A program made the translations under genes and the position numbers. This document shows, one piece after another, positions 31,824 to 40,929 of a stretch of DNA of 64,000 nt (position 1 is its first letter; each line of letters opens with the position of its first letter). The stretch is from assembly GCF_030466405.1 (NCBI RefSeq), contig NZ_JAGGJF010000002.1, positions 434,001 to 498,000 of the forward strand, given 5' to 3'. The notes beneath the pieces were generated by a model. The model searched no databases. It saw only the letters and a list, made by a program, of their open reading frames with translations, and had not been told where the DNA came from. The DNA is from Pseudidiomarina terrestris (lineage in GTDB: Bacteria; Pseudomonadota; Gammaproteobacteria; Enterobacterales; Alteromonadaceae).

Positions 31824-33614
31824 GTGTTGCACTATGAAATTACTCCGCTTGATCCCAATGGACATCAATTCGCAGTTTCTTTGCGGGTTACACCGAAACG
31901 CCACGAAGCGCTAGAACTTAAACTCCCTGCCTGGATCCCCGGCAGTTACATGATCCGCGACTTTGCGCGCAACATTCTTGACCTGCGCGCCGAGGCCAAT
32001 GGTCAGCGCATCCCGGTTACTGCTATTGATAAGCAGACCTGGCGCCTGGCACCGACCGAGAGCACCGTGCTGATCCAGTATCAGGTGTACGCGTTTGATT
32101 TGTCTGTGCGCAGCGCATATCTGGATCAATTCTTTGGCTTTTTTAATAACAGCAGCTTATGCCTTGCCATTAAAGGACACACGGACGAAACCGTTGAACT
32201 TTCATTGCAGTTACCGGCTGAACTTAAGCATTGGCGTGTGGCTACCGGAATGCCGCGACGCAGTGGAGATAACTTTGGTGCAGGTGGTTTTTACGCGGAA
32301 AATTATGAAGCCTTAATTGACTACCCGTTTCTGTTAGGTGAGCTTGGCATCCATGAATTTATTGCTGGCGGGAAAAAGCATGCGTTTGTGACTGCTGGTC
32401 GTAATTTCGCCGATTATGAGCGCATATGTAGCGATTTAGCGAGAATCTGCGAGCATCAAGTCAATCTTTTTGAGAAGCAGGTCCCCTTCGATAACTACCT
32501 GTTCCTGACCATGGTCGTCGGTAAAGGTTTTGGCGGTCTTGAGCACCGTAACTCCACGGCACTGCTGTGCAGCCGCAAAGATTTGGTGAGCAAGGGAGTA
32601 CGGCAAAACATCGACACTGATTATCGCACGTTTTTAAGTCTCTGCAGCCATGAATATTTCCACAGTTGGAACATTAAAACCCTCAAACCACGGGACTTTA
32701 TTCCTTACCAGCTGAATGCTGAGCAATACACCCGTCAGCTGTGGTTCTACGAGGGGATCACCTCTTATTTTGATGACTACGTATTGCAGCAAGCAGGTTT
32801 GATTGATGCCGCGACGTATCTGAATCTGCTGGGTGATACTCTGGCGCGGGTCCACCGGGGAGTTGGGGTTGATCGCCATACTGTCGGCGACTCAAGTTTA
32901 CAGGCCTGGAACCGTTTCTATAAGCAGGATGAAAACGCGCCCAACGCCGTGGTGAGCTATTACGCCAAAGGCGCATTGATTGCTCTCTGTCTCGATTTAA
33001 TGCTGCGTATCGAGACCAATGGTGAGGTGACCCTGGGCCAGGTAATGGCGAAATTCTGGCGGCACTTTGGTGCAGATCAGAAAGGGACTACAGACACCAG
33101 TTTTGCCGAGTTTGTCACGACTGAGTATAACGTCCATCTTGGTGCTTTTATTGAACGTGCCGTAGAATCGACGGAAGCCTTGCCTGTTCAGCAGTTGCTA
33201 AAAGAGTTTGGCATCGAGGTTCAGCGTCGGCCACCACAGGATGATACCGGTTTTGGCGGTAAACCTGCTGCCGCTCCGCTACCGGTAGCTTTAGGGGCGA
33301 AGTTTAAGGCCTCCAGCGCTGGTCTGGAGTTGCAGGTGGTATTTGCTGAGGAAGCGGCTCATGATGCCGGATTAAGTGCGCAAGATCGGATTATTGCCAT
33401 TGACCATTTACAGGTTACCGATGGCACGATGCGCGAAGTCTTTGAGCGCTATCAGCCGGGTGACGTGGTGACCGTGCATGCGTTTCGCCGGGATGAGTTG
33501 CTGACCCTAGAACTCATCTGGCAAGCACCAAAGCTCAACAATTACATTCTGAGTGTCGCGGATCGCGAGCGTGCCCAAGGCTGGTTAGCTCTGGACAGCA
33601 AGCCTGAAGCCTAG
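31824..33614 (+). CDS. M61 family glycyl-aminopeptidase with PDZ domain
   Basis: 596 residues. The N-terminal beta domain is followed by the zinc protease domain with HEYFH at 276-280 (SHEYFHSWNIKTLKP) and the third ligand Glu in WFYEGITSYF near 312. A C-terminal PDZ domain (about 495-580) includes AGLSAQDRIIAIDHLQV. M61 enzymes release N-terminal glycine or alanine from peptides. No signal peptide is seen, so it is probably cytosolic. The start is GTG at 31824 with GAGG nearby. It converges on the M23 gene, overlapping by 4 nt. Confidence 0.93.
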   Translation: MLHYEITPLDPNGHQFAVSLRVTPKRHEALELKLPAWIPGSYMIRDFARNILDLRAEANGQRIPVTAIDKQTWRLAPTESTVLIQYQVYAFDLSVRSAYLDQFFGFFNNSSLCLAIKGHTDETVELSLQLPAELKHWRVATGMPRRSGDNFGAGGFYAENYEALIDYPFLLGELGIHEFIAGGKKHAFVTAGRNFADYERICSDLARICEHQVNLFEKQVPFDNYLFLTMVVGKGFGGLEHRNSTALLCSRKDLVSKGVRQNIDTDYRTFLSLCSHEYFHSWNIKTLKPRDFIPYQLNAEQYTRQLWFYEGITSYFDDYVLQQAGLIDAATYLNLLGDTLARVHRGVGVDRHTVGDSSLQAWNRFYKQDENAPNAVVSYYAKGALIALCLDLMLRIETNGEVTLGQVMAKFWRHFGADQKGTTDTSFAEFVTTEYNVHLGAFIERAVESTEALPVQQLLKEFGIEVQRRPPQDDTGFGGKPAAAPLPVALGAKFKASSAGLELQVVFAEEAAHDAGLSAQDRIIAIDHLQVTDGTMREVFERYQPGDVVTVHAFRRDELLTLELIWQAPKLNNYILSVADRERAQGWLALDSKPEA

Positions 33615-34447
33615 AAGTGTTCCAGCACTAAGGCCGGATCAAGCCGGACGTTGCGCCAGTTCACGCGCCAGTCCAGATGCGGCCCGGTGGCACGGCCGGT
33701 GGCGCCAATGGCACCGATAACAGTGCCCTGCTCGACTTCATCGCCGACCTGAACCTTAACTTCACTGAGATGGATATAGGTGGTGGTCACCCCCTGGCCG
33801 TGGTCAACGATAATGGTCCCACCGGAATAAAATAAATCGTCATCGGCAAAAACCACTTTGCCGGACCAGACCACTTTCACCGGCGTCCCCGTGGGCGCCG
33901 CAACATCTAAGCCATAATGTGGGTTGCGTGGCTCGCCGTTAAAAATGCGCTGGCTGCCATAGACCCCACTGATACGGCCCTGAGCAGGTTCGATGATGGG
34001 CTGCAGGAAATCCTGGCGGGTACTGAACGTCTGGCGCGCTTGCCATACGGCTGCGGCTTCTTTGCGCGCTCGCGCAACTTGCTCAGGATCAGGGGTTACT
34101 GTACGTTGTGGTACGCCCTCCACCCGGTCGATGATATAGCTACGGGGTTCAAGCTCGATCTGCTGGGTGACTTGCCGGCCATCAGCTAAAGTCAGAGTCA
34201 GTTCCTGAACTCCCTCGCTGTCGCGTTCAAAACCGAACACCACGATGCCGTTATCAGAGACTTCCAGTGCTTCGCCGTTTAATGCAACCTGATAAGAAGG
34301 ATCCGTTTTAGCAATCATCAGCGCGCCCGCCGTCCGTGCTCCGGTCAGTTCCAGCAAAGGTTGAGTTTCATTCGCCTGACTGATGGCACTGCTTGCAGCG
34401 AAGCACCCGAAAACCGTCAGCAGCAAGCCAAAACTTAGTTTACGCAT
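33611..34447 (-). CDS. M23 family metallopeptidase, periplasmic
   Basis: 278 residues: signal peptide (MRKLSFGLLLTVFGCFAASSAIS), a beta-rich N-terminal region, then the LytM/M23 domain with NPHYGLDVAAPTGTPV (HxxxD zinc ligands) and YIHLSEVKVQVGD. The usual HLH final motif reads HLDW (GPHLDWRVNW), with Asp in place of the ligand His. That variant is common in one M23 subgroup, but it leaves open whether the protein is an active endopeptidase. ATG at 34447 overlaps the preceding stop by 8 nt; a TTG at 34453 has a better-placed AAGG. Confidence 0.87.
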   Translation of the reverse strand: MRKLSFGLLLTVFGCFAASSAISQANETQPLLELTGARTAGALMIAKTDPSYQVALNGEALEVSDNGIVVFGFERDSEGVQELTLTLADGRQVTQQIELEPRSYIIDRVEGVPQRTVTPDPEQVARARKEAAAVWQARQTFSTRQDFLQPIIEPAQGRISGVYGSQRIFNGEPRNPHYGLDVAAPTGTPVKVVWSGKVVFADDDLFYSGGTIIVDHGQGVTTTYIHLSEVKVQVGDEVEQGTVIGAIGATGRATGPHLDWRVNWRNVRLDPALVLEHF

Positions 34448-35330
34448 AACCAATCGCGCCTTTTCCGACGCCTTCGTAGGCTTTCACTGTAACTTCCTGC
34501 GGCTCGGACAACTCTTGCCGGATGGCTTGTGCCAGGTAATCGGCAATGCACTCCACTGTTGAGTCATTATCAATAATGTAATTTTCAGCTTTAGGAACCA
34601 ACAATTCGAAACGGCCCTGATCCGCATCATAACCGTAGCCAACATGGGTCGAATCAGTGCACGCCTGGGCCCGCTCAGAGCGCTGTAAGGCATCAATGGT
34701 ACAGACGTCTTCCGTGGAGCCGAGGTAAATATCACGCCAGCGCTCAGCCCAGCGTAACTCAATATCCGTGGCACGTTCGCCATCAAGCTCGACCTTGATA
34801 CGGGAACGATGACCATGGGCAATACGCTGACAGTTGCCATCATGCTTTTTCAGGCCATGGGTGTAGTGGTAATAGGCGCCATCAATCTGCTCGGCCCGCA
34901 GGGTGACTTCAAGACCTTCGACATTGCCCGGCAATTGGCGTTTAATCACTGCCCGCAGATAGGAATTGACGGTCGCCATGGTGACCCGTTCAGCATCAAT
35001 AAAGGCAAATGCGTCAGCGGGACAAAACAGGTGGATCGAAGCATTATCCGGGCGCATGAAATCAACCCAATAACAGCTATCGTCAGCATCGTGCGTAACC
35101 GCGGTGTAGAGGTGATTCGCCGGCACTGCCAGTTTGTGGTCGACGGCATCATCAATAATACGTTTAATTTGTTTTTTGACACGGCCGAAATCGAGCACCA
35201 TCGACTGCTCGTTCAAGCTACCATCAAGCACAATATCCACGATCCAACTCTCCCCAACGATTCCACGCTCGGGACATAGATATGAAAAATCAATAACGGT
35301 CAGATCGTTTACAAATAACTGCATAGACAT
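34440..35330 (-). CDS. tandem 6-pyruvoyl-tetrahydropterin synthase (PTPS/QueD) family protein
   Basis: 296 residues, about twice a QueD subunit. The N-terminal copy (to about 150) keeps the fold markers MVLDFGRVKKQI and VDHKL but lacks the zinc histidines (FSYLC and VGESW where active enzymes have AAH and HGH). The C-terminal copy has YTHGLKKHDGNCQRIAHGHR with three plausible zinc His and the catalytic Cys, plus VTVKAYEGVGKGAIGY. It may act in the queuosine pathway (6-carboxytetrahydropterin synthase) or on another pterin; no other queuosine gene is near. It overlaps the M23 gene by 8 nt. Confidence 0.8.
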   Translation of the reverse strand: MSMQLFVNDLTVIDFSYLCPERGIVGESWIVDIVLDGSLNEQSMVLDFGRVKKQIKRIIDDAVDHKLAVPANHLYTAVTHDADDSCYWVDFMRPDNASIHLFCPADAFAFIDAERVTMATVNSYLRAVIKRQLPGNVEGLEVTLRAEQIDGAYYHYTHGLKKHDGNCQRIAHGHRSRIKVELDGERATDIELRWAERWRDIYLGSTEDVCTIDALQRSERAQACTDSTHVGYGYDADQGRFELLVPKAENYIIDNDSTVECIADYLAQAIRQELSEPQEVTVKAYEGVGKGAIGYA

Positions 35331-35373
35331 CTCTGTTAAAAGCGAACCCTTCTCTGCGCCAATGATAGCATCA

Positions 35374-36024
35374 TCAGCCGTTTACGAGAACTTGAATTAC
35401 GGCAAACCAGTCCACAATAAGCTTCCCGCATAATAACAACAACAAGGCGCCCATCGTCCTGTCCAGCCAGTGTCCGTAATGCCAGATACGCTGATAAAAC
35501 GCCGGAACCGTAAGTAAGGTCGCCAACAAGATGAACCAGAGCCCGGTCGCAATTGCCATATAAAGGCCGTAACCGACTTTAATCGCAGTTGGTGTTGCCG
35601 GACTGATAACGGCAGTAAACAAGGCCATAAAGAACAGTGTCGCCTTCACATTCAAACCGTTGGTGATAAAACCGATACGAAACGCTTTGCGCCGCGAAAT
35701 AGCGCCAGCGGCCGCGGCGGCATCAGGCTCACTATTACGCGGTTGTGCGCGGATCGCCTGCCAGCCAATCCAGCCTAAATAGAGAGCGCCGAGCAGCAAT
35801 AAGGTGGCATAAACCCACTGGTAGCGGTGAATGATTAAGGTCACTCCCAACAAGGAGTATGCGATGTGCACCAGGATCCCGACGCCAATACCAACGGCGA
35901 CCCAACGACCAATGCGACGCCCGTAGGCCAGACTGTAACGGGCGGTCACAGCGAAATCCGGACCCGGCGAGGCAACGGCCAGAAAATGCAAAATAGCTAT
36001 TTCGATAAATTCGCGTAAATACAT
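35374..36024 (-). CDS. LysE/RhtB family amino-acid exporter
   Basis: 216 residues with six predicted membrane spans. The family signature near the N-terminus, ASPGPDFAVTARYSLAYGRR, is intact, as is GFITNGLNVKATLFFMALF. Such exporters remove amino acids (homoserine, threonine, lysine or others) across the inner membrane. It is divergent from a LysR-type gene 84 nt away, the common arrangement for regulator and exporter. The substrate cannot be read from sequence. Confidence 0.92.
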   Translation of the reverse strand: MYLREFIEIAILHFLAVASPGPDFAVTARYSLAYGRRIGRWVAVGIGVGILVHIAYSLLGVTLIIHRYQWVYATLLLLGALYLGWIGWQAIRAQPRNSEPDAAAAAGAISRRKAFRIGFITNGLNVKATLFFMALFTAVISPATPTAIKVGYGLYMAIATGLWFILLATLLTVPAFYQRIWHYGHWLDRTMGALLLLLCGKLIVDWFAVIQVLVNG

Positions 36025-36108
36025 TGCTTAGGAACTCTTTTGTGTTTAAATTTATGCAATACAAATTAACTTAATAGCAAATCAAGTTCGGTTAAAAGGA
36101 TGCGCCTG

Positions 36109-37026
36109 GTGAGCTTAAAAGATTATTCATTAAATGCCCTTCGAGTCTTTGCGGTCGCGGCCAATGCGCCGTCTTTTAAGCATGCGGCTCAGCAACTGGA
36201 GCTGTCGCAATCAGCTATCACACGGCACATCCAGACCCTTGAACAGCAACTTGGTACACCTCTGTTTCACCGTGACAACCGCGTCCATGCACTGACCCCT
36301 GCCGGCGAATTATTGGCACCGACTTTACTCGGTCTGTTTCAGCAACTCGAGCAAACCGTCGAACAGGCCCGCACCTGCGGTGATGAGGAACTCACCACGT
36401 TGCGGGTGCTTGTTCCAGATACCTTTTTGCGCTGGTGGCTGGCACCGCGCCTGGCTGATTTTAACGCCATCTATCCGCATATTCGGATACAGGTCGACAC
36501 CTTTGCCGAAGACGAACATGACCTGCAATTACCCAGAACCAGTCAGGCCCTGCAACACGGCCGCATTGATGTAGCGTTGCTCAGCGGCAAACTTAAAGAC
36601 CGCAGTTTACAGCAAGAACTCCTGTATCAGCCAACCTTTAGTGCCATTCGCTCACCTGCGGATACTACCGCAACCCCAGCCAGCTGGTACATCAACCCCT
36701 CGAGCGAGGCCTGGCAACTGTTCTGCAAGCAGCACAAACCACTAAGTCAGACCTACCCCCTGCACCCGGTGGCAAAGGCCAGTATCGGGCTGGATCTACT
36801 CAGTAGCTTCCCTGGTTTTAGTCTGATCAATACCTTGTATGCTCAGCACCCTCAGTTTGCGCAGTGGTCGGTGCCGGCGAATGCCACCGTAACCGCAAAA
36901 ACCGGTGTCTTTACCTGCTTGAAAGCCCGCGAGCGCCATCCTGTCGCTGTGGTCGCCTTCAGCAAGTGGTTGAGCAATCGTGTTCAGCAGAGTATCGCCT
37001 CAATCCATCAAGCGCCGGGCGTTTAA
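36109..37026 (+). CDS. LysR family transcriptional regulator
   Basis: 305 residues. Winged helix-turn-helix at the N-terminus (LNALRVFAVAANAPSFKHAA, LSQSAITRHIQTLEQQLG, PLFHRDNRVHALTPAGE) and a C-terminal substrate-binding-like effector domain with the GcvA/AmpR-type pattern. The GTG at 36109 is preferred because AAAAGG is 9 nt upstream; an in-frame ATG at 36100 touches that Shine-Dalgarno. It probably controls the divergent lysE-type gene. The 3' end overlaps the convergent MFS gene by 27 nt. Confidence 0.9.
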   Translation: MSLKDYSLNALRVFAVAANAPSFKHAAQQLELSQSAITRHIQTLEQQLGTPLFHRDNRVHALTPAGELLAPTLLGLFQQLEQTVEQARTCGDEELTTLRVLVPDTFLRWWLAPRLADFNAIYPHIRIQVDTFAEDEHDLQLPRTSQALQHGRIDVALLSGKLKDRSLQQELLYQPTFSAIRSPADTTATPASWYINPSSEAWQLFCKQHKPLSQTYPLHPVAKASIGLDLLSSFPGFSLINTLYAQHPQFAQWSVPANATVTAKTGVFTCLKARERHPVAVVAFSKWLSNRVQQSIASIHQAPGV

Positions 37027-38199
37027 CCAGGCAGCTATCAAAATACTGCTGAAGGTCAGCATAATAGCTGTTGGCGACCCACCGCCGTCTATCAGTGTGC
37101 CCATCAAAAACGGTGCAAGCGCGGTGGCAAAAACCATCATTGCGTGGACCAGCGCGCGCACTGTGGCCAGATAGCGGGTGCCATACAGCTCGGCCCACAA
37201 AGTTCCTGACAACGCGGAGTTAATGCCGGCACTGACACCTGCCAGGCCAAGAAAGGCCCACCAGGACCAGACGCCGAAATTCGCCGCCAGCAGTAAAGTT
37301 CCTAAAATAACCGGTACAATATTTAAGCCGATAAAGCGGCGCGAGCCGAGCCGATCGATCCAGTCCCCGGCAAACACCGAAACCGTTACCCGACTGAGCG
37401 AAAACACCATGATTGCGCCTGCGGTCGCCGCGATTGACCAGTTTTGCTGCTGCGCCAGCCAGAGCTGGTTCAACAGTAACGCAGTGACCACAAACGGCAG
37501 CCCCAGCAGTGCCGGTAACACCACCCAGAACTTTCGCTGGCGAAGAAGATCGTGTTGTCTCAGGCCAATCTCGAGTGCTGCTTCGCTGTGTTCTACTACC
37601 GGCGCCGCAATCGTTTTTGGCTTAGCGGCCTGTAACCAGAGCATCAGCGGTAAGCCACACATCAGCAGACCAGCGAACAGCCACCAGGTTTGTTGCCACC
37701 CCGTAACCGCCAGCAAGCTGACAATCACCAGCGGCAACACCAGCTCCCCTAACGGAAAGCCCATTCCTGCAAAAGCGACAGCTTTACCGCGTTGTTCGGT
37801 AAAGTAACGGCCCATGCTGGTCATGGCAATGTGCCCCATAAACCCTTGCCCAAACAAACGTAAGCCAGCAAGCCCGAGGAACAATGTAAGCAGGTGAATG
37901 GGCCAGGTGATGAGCAACGCCGAGAGCGCAATGCCGATGAAGGTAAACACCGTGAAGTGAGCCAGACTGACTTTATCCAGCTGCTTACCGATGCGCATCA
38001 GTAGCACCCCACCAACGAAGGTCGCAGCGGCATAAATAGCACCATATTCGCCGTGACTCAGATCATTTGCGCTGCGAAACGCGTCGGTGAAGAGTCCCAG
38101 TAAAAAGGTTTGCCCAAAGCTTGAGAAAAAGGTCGCCAGAAAACCGAACAGTAGAAACCGTGGATGACTCTGCAACAAGCGAAGATACTGCTTAAACAT
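37000..38199 (-). CDS. MFS transporter
   Basis: 399 residues with about 12 predicted membrane spans in two halves, separated by a charged loop (KTIAAPVVEHSEAALEIGLR). The loop after the second span has LLMRIGKQLDKVS, and the second half has GDWIDRLGSRRFIG, both versions of the MFS motif A. The substrate is unknown. It lies 11 nt after the glutamate-synthase-like gene and is probably in the same operon. Confidence 0.9.
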   Translation of the reverse strand: MFKQYLRLLQSHPRFLLFGFLATFFSSFGQTFLLGLFTDAFRSANDLSHGEYGAIYAAATFVGGVLLMRIGKQLDKVSLAHFTVFTFIGIALSALLITWPIHLLTLFLGLAGLRLFGQGFMGHIAMTSMGRYFTEQRGKAVAFAGMGFPLGELVLPLVIVSLLAVTGWQQTWWLFAGLLMCGLPLMLWLQAAKPKTIAAPVVEHSEAALEIGLRQHDLLRQRKFWVVLPALLGLPFVVTALLLNQLWLAQQQNWSIAATAGAIMVFSLSRVTVSVFAGDWIDRLGSRRFIGLNIVPVILGTLLLAANFGVWSWWAFLGLAGVSAGINSALSGTLWAELYGTRYLATVRALVHAMMVFATALAPFLMGTLIDGGGSPTAIMLTFSSILIAAWLNARRLMD

Positions 38200-38210
38200 G
38201 AGAAAGTGCG

Positions 38211-39719
38211 TTACCTCGGTGCTTGCGGTGGATAGCGCTCAGCCAAGCTGACACTGTCTCCGGTATGCGTCACGATGCGGCCATGACGACGATTCAACTG
38301 GCGCGGATCAGAGACACCGCACGAGTGGGCGATGATATTCACCCCGTACTCGAGGTATTTGTGATAGTTCGCTACCCGTACTGACTTTTCTTCCGGGTCG
38401 AGACCTTTTTGCAGCTTCTTATCATGGGTCGTGACCCCGGTAGGACAGGTATTTTTATTACACTGCATCGCTTGAATACAACCTATCGAGAACATAAAGC
38501 CTCGTGCTGAGACCACAAAATCCGCACCGATAGCGATGGCCCAGGCAACGTCCGCGGGTGATATCATTTTGCCCGAGGCAATCACCCGAATCCGCTCTTT
38601 CAGGCCGGCAGCGATTAATTTATCAACCAGTAACGGCAGGCTCTCAGACAACTTCAAACCGACATAATCCATCAGTGGTTGAGGGGATGCTCCGGTGCCG
38701 CCATCAGCACTATCGAGCGTAATGAAATCTGGTGCCGATTCAATACCCCGGCGTTGAATGGCCTGAATCAATTCGTCAATCCAGCTGGGATCGCCCATGA
38801 CAAACTTAATTCCCGTGGGCTTGCCCGTGATCCCTCTAATTTTGTCAAGCATATCGAGCAGGTCGTCATCAGTTTTTATTTCCGGATGACGATTTGGGCT
38901 GATCGAGTCTTTACCTTCAGGAATACCACGAATTTCGGCAATTTCTTTGTTCACTTTAAGCGCTGGCAGAATGCCGCCCTTTCCGGGTTTCGCGCCCTGG
39001 CTGAGCTTTAGCTCGAACATTTTAATCAGTTTGTGCTCACCGAGTTCCTTTAACCGTAATTCATTCAGTGTGCCATCCTGATTGCGCACACCGTACTTTG
39101 CGGTACCGATCTGAAAGACGATATCGCACTCACCTTCTAAGTGGTAAGGGCTAAGCCCTCCCTCGCCGGTGTTCATCCAGCAACCTGCTAATTTCGCCCC
39201 TTTCGACAGTGCTCTCACAGCCACGGGCGATAGCGAACCGTAGCTCATGCCGGAGATATGAAAATAGGACACAGGTTCATAAGGATGCTCGCAGTGCGGA
39301 CCAATTCTTACCGGCTGCGGCTGAGTCTTTTCTTCGGTTTGACGGGGATAAGGTGCATTGGCAAAAATGATGGTGCCGCTTTTGGTCAAATCCCGGGTCG
39401 AACCAAACGCAAGCGTGCGGTCGGCATTCTTCGCCGCCCGATAAACCCAGCTGCGCTGGGCACGGTTGAAAGGCATTTCTTCGCGATCCATGGCAAAAAA
39501 ATACTGCCGGAAAAACTCACCAAGGTTCTCGAAAATATAACGGAAGCGGCCGACCACTGGAAAATTGCGGCGTATCGTATGTTTGGTTTGTGTTTTATCC
39601 ACCACATACATGACGACCACGGAAATAAGGCCAATAATCAGCAGCAACACAAACAAGCCCAGCAGCCACTGTGCGACAATTAACAGAGTTCCACTATTCA
39701 TCCATGCATTTTCGGTCAT
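38211..39719 (-). CDS. FMN-binding glutamate synthase family protein, membrane anchored
   Basis: 502 residues. An N-terminal membrane span (LLIVAQWLLGLFVLLLIIGL) precedes the glutamate-synthase-like FMN TIM barrel with ISGMSYGSLSPVAVRALSKG, NTGEGGLSPYH, DSADGGTGASPQPLMD, CNKNTCPTGVTTHD for the iron-sulfur/FMN region, and GADFVVSARGFM. It lacks the amidotransferase domain, so it is not a complete GOGAT; the reaction is unknown. ATG at 39719 is preferred to the GTG one codon upstream. Confidence 0.9.
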   Translation of the reverse strand: MTENAWMNSGTLLIVAQWLLGLFVLLLIIGLISVVVMYVVDKTQTKHTIRRNFPVVGRFRYIFENLGEFFRQYFFAMDREEMPFNRAQRSWVYRAAKNADRTLAFGSTRDLTKSGTIIFANAPYPRQTEEKTQPQPVRIGPHCEHPYEPVSYFHISGMSYGSLSPVAVRALSKGAKLAGCWMNTGEGGLSPYHLEGECDIVFQIGTAKYGVRNQDGTLNELRLKELGEHKLIKMFELKLSQGAKPGKGGILPALKVNKEIAEIRGIPEGKDSISPNRHPEIKTDDDLLDMLDKIRGITGKPTGIKFVMGDPSWIDELIQAIQRRGIESAPDFITLDSADGGTGASPQPLMDYVGLKLSESLPLLVDKLIAAGLKERIRVIASGKMISPADVAWAIAIGADFVVSARGFMFSIGCIQAMQCNKNTCPTGVTTHDKKLQKGLDPEEKSVRVANYHKYLEYGVNIIAHSCGVSDPRQLNRRHGRIVTHTGDSVSLAERYPPQAPR

Positions 39720-39782
39720 CACTCTACCCCGGCATCTGCTTTATTTTAGTTAATGTACAGGGCTGCTGGCTTGGCAACAAGT

Positions 39783-40376
39783 CTAACTATCGGTAATTTC
39801 AGGGTGTTTCAAAGCACTAAAAACCTCAGCAAAGGTCGTCGCCCGCGGATAAAGGCGAACCGATTCGCCAGTTTGTTCAATGATTTTTAGCGCGGCAATC
39901 CACCCGATGATTCGACCTTCACTGACGACCATAACGAAATCACGACTTGCCGCCTGCATGGTGGCGGCGATATCGCCGATCCTGGCGTGTTGTATCTGTG
40001 CCAGGCTTAACATCGGCATCCGGTGCAACGGCTGCATCAGAAAACGTGCTTCAATCTGGCTCCAGGGTAGTTGCAGCAGGCTACAGAGTGAACCGCTGTA
40101 GCGACTGTGCAGCTCCCGGGCCATTAACACGCCCGCAACTGCGGCATCATTATCGAGCACACATGCATAGCGGTCAGAACTTCCCTCAAAAGCTGCCTCC
40201 ACTTCGGGCAAGCGCAATGAGCCTTTCAGCACCAGCGGTGGATTGCTACTGAAGTCTTCGAACACGGTAATGGCCGGTGCGTGCCAGTCAAGTTTGCTGC
40301 CACCAACTAGCACAGGCTCAGGTAAACGTAAGTTTGCGGGTGTATTTTTCCACGCAAGTGTATGAAATTCAGACAT
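39783..40376 (-). CDS. CBS-domain-like protein of unknown function
   Basis: 197 residues, no signal peptide or membrane span. Two repeats resemble CBS domains: YACVLDNDAAVAGVLMAREL, and IQHARIGDIAATMQAASRDF with VMVVSEGRIIGWIAALKII. Each has the strand-helix pattern of a CBS motif around an invariant GR/G-I-I-G turn. No fused catalytic domain is present. A nucleotide-sensing role is inferred only from the fold. It has a good Shine-Dalgarno (AAGGGG, 6 nt). Confidence 0.65.
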   Translation of the reverse strand: MSEFHTLAWKNTPANLRLPEPVLVGGSKLDWHAPAITVFEDFSSNPPLVLKGSLRLPEVEAAFEGSSDRYACVLDNDAAVAGVLMARELHSRYSGSLCSLLQLPWSQIEARFLMQPLHRMPMLSLAQIQHARIGDIAATMQAASRDFVMVVSEGRIIGWIAALKIIEQTGESVRLYPRATTFAEVFSALKHPEITDS

Positions 40377-40422
40377 AGAAAGCCCCTTAATAAAGTTAAC
40401 TAAATGGATTAAGTAACTGGTA

Positions 40423-40710
40423 TTAAGTGCGAGCTGGTGGTGCTCTTGGCTGGGGGATGAAATAGTCAGCAGCGGGCAACTGCTGGAGTAAAGGCCGCGC
40501 TAAAACACCTTGCCCAATAGACTGTGGTGTTGCTGTAGATTGCGGGGTAACGTCGGTGTCAGTGTCATTTTCGTCATTAGCTGTCGGTAATGCCGCAAGC
40601 GCAATATTGCTGACCGCCTGATACCCATTGTCATTCGAATGCACACGCTGAGCGGTCGCCGCAGAGGCCAGGCTGACAAAGGAGACGAGCAGTAACAGAC
40701 GGATAAACAC
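40423..40710 (-). CDS. small putative secreted protein
   Basis: 95 residues with a convincing signal peptide (FIRLLLLVSFVSLASAATAQ, cleavage likely after ATA or TAQ). The mature part has low complexity, rich in Thr, Asp, Gln and Pro, with TANDENDTDTDVTPQSTATP and a proline-rich tail (FIPQPRAPPART). I do not recognise it. The start is GTG at 40710 with GGAA 5 nt upstream. Expression is uncertain. Confidence 0.5.
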   Translation of the reverse strand: MFIRLLLLVSFVSLASAATAQRVHSNDNGYQAVSNIALAALPTANDENDTDTDVTPQSTATPQSIGQGVLARPLLQQLPAADYFIPQPRAPPART

Positions 40711-40870
40711 AAGGGTTCCGGAGCGTCAAATGCTGATGGATTAATAATGCGACTGGAATAACCCAAATTCAAGCTGCGACGCCAAATTTATTTGATTATA
40801 AAACTTTGATAACCACATAAATATTAACTAACCTTAAAAAAATTAATCAATTTGAATAAAAATTACACAC

Positions 40871-40876
40871 TATAAT
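40871..40876 (+). promoter_or_regulatory. putative -10 element of the nor operon
   Basis: Perfect TATAAT in a very AT-rich 219-nt gap (40711-40929), about 50 nt before the first nor ORF. No good -35 lies 16-18 nt upstream, which suggests an activator-dependent promoter. I looked for FNR/Dnr boxes (TTGAT-N4-ATCAA), NsrR-like palindromes and a sigma-54 promoter and found no convincing match. Confidence 0.4.
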
Positions 40877-40929
40877 TGAGTTCATAGCCACGCCTACAGG
40901 TAACACTGCCAAGTGAATCAGGGGTACGT

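Noticed and set aside
37178-37807. 209-codon open frame antisense to the MFS gene
   Set aside because: No recognisable domain; the MFS protein has motif A and 12 spans.
40500-40772. Alternative 90-codon frame overlapping the small secreted protein
   Set aside because: No signal peptide or Shine-Dalgarno; the overlapping frame has both.
40791-40819. Two TTTGAT repeats upstream of nor resembling FNR half-sites
   Set aside because: Neither is followed by ATCAA at 4-nt spacing; likely chance in AT-rich DNA.
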